Shown here one piece after another: positions 6,459-10,307 of a DNA stretch of 10,307 nucleotides. Both the position numbers and the translations under genes were made by a program. Position 1 is the stretch's first letter, and the number at the start of each line of letters is the position of its first letter. Below the pieces are notes generated by a model. That model ran no database searches. It worked only from the letters and a program-made list of their open reading frames with translations, and was not told the origin of the DNA. The stretch is taken from assembly GCA_022712815.1 (NCBI GenBank), contig JAFLJW010000396.1, positions 1 to 10,307 on the forward strand, given 5' to 3'. The DNA comes from Pseudodesulfovibrio sp. (lineage in GTDB: Bacteria; Desulfobacterota; Desulfovibrionia; Desulfovibrionales; Desulfovibrionaceae).

Positions 6459-7467
6459 ATGCTATTTCCGCCTTGGAAAGAACCGCGATAAGTCGTTTCA
6501 GCATATCCTCGTCATGGGCGTTGCGCATGGATTTGATGCGTGTCAGGGCCTCGAACGGAGTCAGTATCTTGCGACCTGATTCGTGGCGGGTGAGGTTGTC
6601 GTACTCATTGCACAGGGCCAGCACCTTGACGTAGGAGGGCAGCAACTTGCCCACCGCACCGGACGGGTAGCCGGAGCCGTCCTCGCGTTCATGATGGAAC
6701 AGGATGCACTGGAGGGTCTCCTGCGGGAGCGGCAGGGAGGAGCAGATGCCCACACCCAGCGCGGGATGGGATTTGATCATTCCCTGTTCGGCCTGACTCA
6801 GATTATCCCAGCGACGGGTGAAAAGGCTTTCCGGTAATTCCAGTTTTCCGATATCGTGCAGCATGGCACCTATGCCTACGGCCACCAGCAGATCGGGGTC
6901 GTTTTTGACGAAGGAGGAGAGTACTATGATGGTCAGGACCATGGTTCCGATGCCGTGGTGGAACAGCTCGCTGCCGTCCTTGATGAACCGGCTAAGTTCC
7001 TTGAGTGCGTCATCTCTGGAAAAGAATTTGAGGCTGTTGTGAATGAGGGCCTGTATTTTTTTGAACCGTCGCCTGTCCAGAGATTTGGGCAGATTTTTAG
7101 TGAAGGCCTCGCGGGCCAGGGAAACCGTGGCGTCATTCCATGCCCGCGCCCGTTCACGGACCGGAATGGTTTCGTCATCGAGCAGATCAAGAATATTGTC
7201 CTGAACATAGGTCGCGTATCCGGCGTAGTCTTCGGTCTTGACGTAGAGATGATCAACGTCGAGCTTGCCGAGCCGTTCCTTGTGGGCATCGGTGAAAAGC
7301 TCGCCCTTTTCGGCATAGAGTACGAAATTGTCGTCCTGCTTCAGGTACAGAGAAAAACCGCCGACCCGTGACGGGATGACCATGTACGGCGAAACCTTGA
7401 ACAGACCGCTGTTTTTTTTCTGTTTGCTGGTCTCTTCACCGTTTCCGGCTGAGGCTGTGCTCTCCAT
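6457..7467 (-). CDS. HD-GYP domain protein, putative cyclic-di-GMP phosphodiesterase
   Basis: This 336-residue cytoplasmic protein has no signal peptide or membrane segment. A short low-complexity N-terminus precedes an N-terminal domain (about 24-95) of the kind often found before HD-GYP modules, then linker helices and an HD-GYP domain (about 160-330). Visible catalytic signatures are E167-x3-H171, H204-D205-I-G-K208, H234, H258-H259-E260, and D263-G-x-G266-Y267-P268, the GYP signature. HD-GYP enzymes hydrolyse c-di-GMP to pGpG/GMP at a two- or three-iron/manganese centre. Oddity: at the position of the conserved metal-binding Asp (normally A-D-x-Y-D-A-x-T) this protein reads C-N287-E-Y-D290-N-L-T, so a metal ligand may be changed to Asn. 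Activity is therefore likely but not certain. The start is fixed by AAGGAGG (7479-7473) 5 nt from the ATG. Its long leader resembles a c-di-GMP-I riboswitch, which supports a c-di-GMP role. A terminator follows directly. Confidence 0.9.
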   Translation of the reverse strand: MESTASAGNGEETSKQKKNSGLFKVSPYMVIPSRVGGFSLYLKQDDNFVLYAEKGELFTDAHKERLGKLDVDHLYVKTEDYAGYATYVQDNILDLLDDETIPVRERARAWNDATVSLAREAFTKNLPKSLDRRRFKKIQALIHNSLKFFSRDDALKELSRFIKDGSELFHHGIGTMVLTIIVLSSFVKNDPDLLVAVGIGAMLHDIGKLELPESLFTRRWDNLSQAEQGMIKSHPALGVGICSSLPLPQETLQCILFHHEREDGSGYPSGAVGKLLPSYVKVLALCNEYDNLTRHESGRKILTPFEALTRIKSMRNAHDEDMLKRLIAVLSKAEIA

Positions 7468-7472
7468 GATTC

Positions 7473-7479
7473 CCTCCTT
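7473..7479 (-). promoter_or_regulatory. Strong ribosome-binding site of the HD-GYP gene
   Basis: AAGGAGG on the minus strand, 5 nt from the ATG, is near-perfect. CCTC (minus strand, about 7507-7504) and TCC/CCC stretches just upstream could mask it, so this would be the natural target if the leader RNA works at translation. That is inference. Confidence 0.75.
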
Positions 7480-7605
7480 GGGACGCAGGATTCGCCAGAG
7501 CGCTGAGAGGTCCGCATGAAACGAACCCCAGAGTGTCGTTTTGGCAATTCGGCTATCTCTTTTTCAAGTTGCTATAATTTATCTCTTCTTGTGCCGCAGT
7601 ATCGG

Positions 7606-7680
7606 GGCCAGAGAAAAACCCAACAATTTGCAGAGACCCGTGATTTTCCGTCCCTGTCTCACGACAGGTTTGGCTTTGTC
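7606..7680 (-). ncRNA. GEMM-I-like (cyclic-di-GMP-I) riboswitch aptamer, possibly degenerate
   Basis: Read on the minus strand from 7680, the leader of the HD-GYP mRNA carries in order: AAAGCCAAACC; a hairpin CCTGTC-GTGA-GACAGG (7668-7653) with a GNRA-class tetraloop; GGGACGGAAA (7654-7645); CACGGGTCT (7642-7634); and GGGTT (7621-7617). The GEMM-I aptamer as I know it reads GGCAAACC, stem with GNRA loop, GGGACGCAAAGCC, (A)CGGGTCT..., CGGGTTGCC, so order, spacing and loop type agree closely. The element begins a few nucleotides after the predicted transcription start and precedes a c-di-GMP phosphodiesterase gene, which fits. Against it: expected GC-AAACC reads CC-AAACC, AAAGCC reads AAAATC, and the C after GGTT is replaced by T, so some ligand contacts may be lost. 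It could be an altered-specificity or decaying copy. Confidence 0.55.
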
Positions 7681-7691
7681 TATACCTGTAC

Positions 7692-7720
7692 AATATACTC
7701 ACGGAAATTGAGGTTGTAAA
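7692..7720 (-). promoter_or_regulatory. sigma-70 promoter of the HD-GYP gene
   Basis: On the minus strand TTTACA (7720-7715, 5 of 6 consensus) and TATATT (7697-7692, 5 of 6) are separated by exactly 17 bp. The predicted start is near 7685, directly before the GEMM-like aptamer, giving a leader of about 218 nt. An inverted repeat AGGTT-GTA-AACCT (7711-7723) overlaps the -35 box and could be a regulator site. Confidence 0.65.
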
Positions 7721-7743
7721 CCTTTCCCTCCCCTGCTGCGGGG

Positions 7744-7779
7744 TTGACGATCTAAAATCAACTCGTAAAGTTGTTTTAG
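7744..7779. promoter_or_regulatory. Bulged inverted repeat with a weak plus-strand promoter
   Basis: CTAAAA-T-CAACT (7752-7763) pairs with AGTTG-TTTTAG (7769-7779), an 11-bp stem with one bulged T and a CGTAA loop. TTGACG (7744-7749) and TAAAGT (7766-7771), 16 bp apart, form a weak sigma-70-like promoter pointing toward uvrA, with the -10 inside the repeat. It does not match a LexA box I can name. It may be an operator or a weak terminator-like hairpin (the 3' arm has four Ts). The transcript would have a leader of about 275 nt. Confidence 0.3.
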
Positions 7780-7854
7780 CGCTACCGGCGTACGAATAAA
7801 AAAATACAGTAATCCTTGGGTCCATCTCTAAAATTATTTAAACTTCCTACTCTT

Positions 7855-7940
7855 TTGGCAAAGCCAATACGGGATTCTTAAGGCCCTCGGCCTTAAGCCC
7901 GCCGGGAGGCGAAATCACTCGACAATTCCGCCAAAGGCGG
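7855..7940. repeat. Cluster of four small hairpins, REP-like extragenic element
   Basis: Within 86 nt there are four perfect or near-perfect hairpins: TTGGC-AAA-GCCAA (7855-7867), CTTAAGGCC-CTC-GGCCTTAAG (7877-7897), CGCC-GGGA-GGCG (7900-7911) and CCGCC-AAA-GGCGG (7928-7940). The CCCGCCGGGAGGCG core, flanked by a larger variable hairpin and a TTGGCAAAGCCAA hairpin, resembles extragenic repeats common between genes in Desulfovibrio genomes. That resemblance is from memory. Reading frames through it are not genuine genes. Confidence 0.5.
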
Positions 7941-8034
7941 CTTCACATTCTGATTTGAAACAGGCGCGACCCTCAGGCTTTTTTACCTGACCATTCCCAT
8001 CATTTTCCCGCTTCCGCTTGCCTTCAACACAGGA

Positions 8035-8055
8035 ATGTTTATCATCCCACAATGA
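8035..8055 (+). CDS. Possible six-codon upstream ORF coupled to uvrA
   Basis: ATG at 8035 encodes MFIIPQ and stops with a TGA that overlaps the uvrA ATG (ATGA, 8052-8055). AGGA touches the ATG directly, which is too close for optimal initiation. The only other reason to consider it is that uvrA has no well-placed Shine-Dalgarno of its own, so reinitiation from this mini-ORF could be how uvrA is translated. Its reality is uncertain. Confidence 0.3.
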   Translation: MFIIPQ

Positions 8056-10307
8056 CCAAATCAGCAAGTAAGAGATATATCCGTATAGAAGGTGCCCGGC
8101 ACCATAATTTGAAGAATTTGACCCTTGATATTCCACGTGACGAGCTTGTTGTCGTGTGTGGGCCGTCCGGATCGGGCAAGTCCACGCTCGCTTTTGACAT
8201 CGTCTATGCCGAGGGCCAACGCCGCTACGTCGAGTCGCTTTCCGCCTATGCCCGCCAATTCCTGCCGCAGATGGACAAGCCGGATGTGGACAAGGTCGAG
8301 GGGCTTTCACCGGCCATTTCCCTTGAACAGCAGACCGCCACTCGCAATCCGCGCTCGACCGTTGGGACCGTCACCGAAGTCTATGATTTCCTGCGTGTTT
8401 TCTTTGCGCGGCTGGGCAAGTTTTATTGCCCGGACTGCGGCAAGCCCATTGAGGTGCAAACCACAGACGAGATCGTGAATACCATCCTCGACATGGAGAA
8501 CGGCACCAAATTCATGATCCTTGCCCCGCTCATTGAGCACCAGAAAGGCACGCACAAGGACCTTTTTGCCAAACTTATGAAAGAGGGTTTCGTGCGTGTG
8601 CGTATCGGCGGCACCATGTACCCCCTCGACGAAGTGCCAGAACTCGTGAAAAACAAGAAGCACACCATTGATCTGGTGGTGGATCGCCTTGTCATCAAGG
8701 ATGGCATCAAGAAACGGCTGGCCGATTCCGTGGAGCTGGCTCTGGAGCGCGGCGACGAGCGGATCACCATCTCCGTGGTCGGCGGCGATGCTCCTGGCGA
8801 CACCTTTATGTCCACGCTTTCCACCTGCCCGGATTGCAAAATTTCCATGCCGCATCTGACCCCGCAGCTCTTCTCCTTCAACTCGCCACAAGGGGCCTGC
8901 CAGACCTGCAACGGCATCGGGGCCGTGGAATATTTCGAGCCAGATCTCATCTCGCCCAACAAGGGGCTTTCCCTCAATGAGGGCGGTGTGATTCCGTGGA
9001 AATCAGCCTACCGTCAGGAACAGTACGGCCCATTGCTCAAGAAGCTCGGCAAAGAGCACGGCTTTACTCTGGATACCCCCCTTGAGAAATTTTCATCAAA
9101 CGCATGGGACGCGCTTTTCTTCGGATGTTCCAAAACACATTGGCAGGGCGTGGTCCCTCTCCTCGAATACGGCCAGCAGCAGTCCGGTATCTGGGACCAC
9201 TGGTCTGCCCGGTTCCAGCAGAGCCGCCCGTGTCCCGACTGTCTCGGCGCGAGGTTGCGGCCCGAATCACTGGCCGTGCGCGTGGCAGGCAAGAACATGT
9301 TCGAGTTCGCGTCCATGTCCATTGATCGCGCTCTGAACTGGCTCGAAAATCTCGAATTCTCCGGTCACGACACGCTCATTTCCGAACCCTTGCTCAAGGA
9401 ACTCACCCATCGCCTCGGCTTCATGGTCAATGTCGGCCTCGAATACCTCAGCCTTGGCCGCAACATGGGAACCCTGTCCGGCGGCGAGGCCCAGCGCATT
9501 CGGCTCGCCTCCCAGCTCGGTTCCGGTCTCGTGGGCGTGACCTACGTTCTTGACGAACCGTCCATTGGTCTGCACCCGCGTGACAACCAGCGACTGCTCG
9601 ACACACTCCGTTCGCTTCAGGGCCGGGGAAACACCGTCCTCGTGGTCGAGCACGACAGGCCGACCATCCTCAACGCCGATCACGTCATCGAAATCGGTCC
9701 CAGTTCCGGCTGGCTCGGCGGCGAAATAGTCTTTCAGGGATCGGTCAAGAAACTCCTCAAGGCCAACACCCTGACCGGCAAGTACCTGCGCGGGGACATG
9801 TTCATCGAGCCGCCCAAGGTACGCCGCAAAACCAAGGATCACATCACCCTTAAAAAGGTTCAGACCAACAATCTCAAGAATCTTGACGTGAAGATTCCGC
9901 TGAAGGTCATGACCTGCGTGACCGGCGTGTCCGGGTCAGGCAAAAGCTCATTGGTCATGGATTCGCTCTACAAGCATCTTCAACTTTTCAACGGACACAA
10001 AGCAAATAATCCCGGCAAGATCGGTGGTATCGACGGGCTGGAAAAGATCGAGAAGGTGATCTCCATTGATCAGACGCCCATCGGGCGCAAACCGCGCTCC
10101 AATCCCGCGACCTACACCAAAATTTTTGATGAAATCCGCAAGCTCTTTGCCAGCTCCAAGGAGTCCCGCAAACGCGGCTACCAGCCCGGTCGATTTTCCT
10201 TCAACGTCAAGGGCGGACGTTGCGAAGCGTGCAAGGGTGATGGTCAGATTCGTGTCGAAATGCACTTCCTGCCGGATGTCTACGTCACCTGCGAAACATG
10301 CAAGGGC
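8052..10307 (+). CDS. uvrA: Excinuclease ABC subunit A, 5' part (752 residues; end beyond window)
   Basis: UvrA is the DNA damage sensor of nucleotide excision repair. It dimerises, loads UvrB at lesions and hydrolyses ATP through two ABC modules. Seen here: Walker A1 GPSGSGKST (37-45); the YAEGQRRYVESLSAYARQFL block (52-71); the UvrB-binding region with CPDC (126-129); zinc site 1, C259-x2-C262 with C283-x2-C286; a further CPDC (394-397); signature LSGGEAQRIRLASQLG (475-490); Walker B YVLDEPSIGLHPRD (498-511); the VVEHD switch (531-535); Walker A2 GVSGSGKSS (625-633); DQTPIGRKPRSNPATYT (673-689); and zinc site 2, C724-x2-C727 with C747-x2-C750. About 190 C-terminal residues, including the second signature and Walker B, lie outside. 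No in-frame alternative start exists close by, and family alignment begins at residue 8. The nearest AGGA is 17 nt from the ATG, too far for normal initiation. A LexA box was not recognised. Confidence 0.97.
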   Translation, partial: MTKSASKRYIRIEGARHHNLKNLTLDIPRDELVVVCGPSGSGKSTLAFDIVYAEGQRRYVESLSAYARQFLPQMDKPDVDKVEGLSPAISLEQQTATRNPRSTVGTVTEVYDFLRVFFARLGKFYCPDCGKPIEVQTTDEIVNTILDMENGTKFMILAPLIEHQKGTHKDLFAKLMKEGFVRVRIGGTMYPLDEVPELVKNKKHTIDLVVDRLVIKDGIKKRLADSVELALERGDERITISVVGGDAPGDTFMSTLSTCPDCKISMPHLTPQLFSFNSPQGACQTCNGIGAVEYFEPDLISPNKGLSLNEGGVIPWKSAYRQEQYGPLLKKLGKEHGFTLDTPLEKFSSNAWDALFFGCSKTHWQGVVPLLEYGQQQSGIWDHWSARFQQSRPCPDCLGARLRPESLAVRVAGKNMFEFASMSIDRALNWLENLEFSGHDTLISEPLLKELTHRLGFMVNVGLEYLSLGRNMGTLSGGEAQRIRLASQLGSGLVGVTYVLDEPSIGLHPRDNQRLLDTLRSLQGRGNTVLVVEHDRPTILNADHVIEIGPSSGWLGGEIVFQGSVKKLLKANTLTGKYLRGDMFIEPPKVRRKTKDHITLKKVQTNNLKNLDVKIPLKVMTCVTGVSGSGKSSLVMDSLYKHLQLFNGHKANNPGKIGGIDGLEKIEKVISIDQTPIGRKPRSNPATYTKIFDEIRKLFASSKESRKRGYQPGRFSFNVKGGRCEACKGDGQIRVEMHFLPDVYVTCETCKG

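Noticed and set aside
7541..7578. Plus-strand TATAAT (7573-7578) and a TGGCA/GC pair as a sigma-70 or sigma-54 promoter
   Set aside because: No -35 box at 16-18 bp from TATAAT, the TGGCA-GC spacing is 3 bp too short for sigma-54, and no plus-strand gene follows closely.
7915..8310. 131-codon minus-strand frame spanning the uvrA start
   Set aside because: Most of it is antisense to the uvrA N-terminus, and its C-terminus is translated from the palindromic hairpin cluster.
9267..9842. 191-codon minus-strand frame
   Set aside because: Antisense to the conserved ABC signature and Walker B region of uvrA.

Overview
The window reads as chromosomal DNA from a delta-proteobacterium (Desulfobacterota), most likely a Desulfovibrio/Pseudodesulfovibrio relative. 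This is inferred from moderate-to-high GC coding DNA with AT-rich intergenic regions, a sigma-32 gene divergent from a short B12-dependent methionine synthase (an arrangement I remember from Desulfovibrio), and GEMM-type leader motifs. It looks like core genome. I see no transposase, integrase, tRNA, rRNA or CRISPR array.

Layout, left to right. Positions 1-2079 (minus strand) hold a two-gene unit: a sigma-32 (RpoH-like) heat-shock sigma factor followed, 34 nt later, by a TPR lipoprotein that runs off the left edge. A divergent control region (2080-2365) separates it from metH (2366-4774, plus strand). This region has a good sigma-70 promoter overlapped by tandem ATATC-N2-GATAT dyads that look like a repressor operator, and a separate long stem-loop. 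metH is complete but lacks the C-terminal reactivation domain. It ends at a long perfect-stem terminator.

A MarR-family regulator (4988-5452, plus) converges on a RhtB/LysE-type amino-acid exporter (5487-6125, minus). Then comes about 300 nt with no convincing gene and a bidirectional terminator (about 6426-6458). An HD-GYP domain protein (6457-7467, minus) follows, a probable cyclic-di-GMP phosphodiesterase or a divergent relative. A near-consensus promoter lies about 220 nt upstream of it, and its leader strongly resembles the GEMM-I (cyclic-di-GMP-I) riboswitch class. That would place a c-di-GMP-responsive RNA in front of a c-di-GMP-degrading enzyme. The aptamer looks degenerate at some expected ligand-contact positions, and the enzyme has Asn where the family usually has a metal-binding Asp. 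This pair is the most interesting part of the window.

The stretch from 7740 to 8051 holds a bulged inverted repeat and a cluster of small hairpins resembling a Desulfovibrio-type extragenic palindromic element. uvrA (8052 to the right edge, plus) supplies the first 752 residues of the excinuclease ABC subunit A. It starts without a well-placed Shine-Dalgarno but overlaps a six-codon upstream ORF by ATGA. The genes serve stress response, methionine/one-carbon metabolism, c-di-GMP signalling, amino-acid export and DNA repair, and do not form a single pathway.
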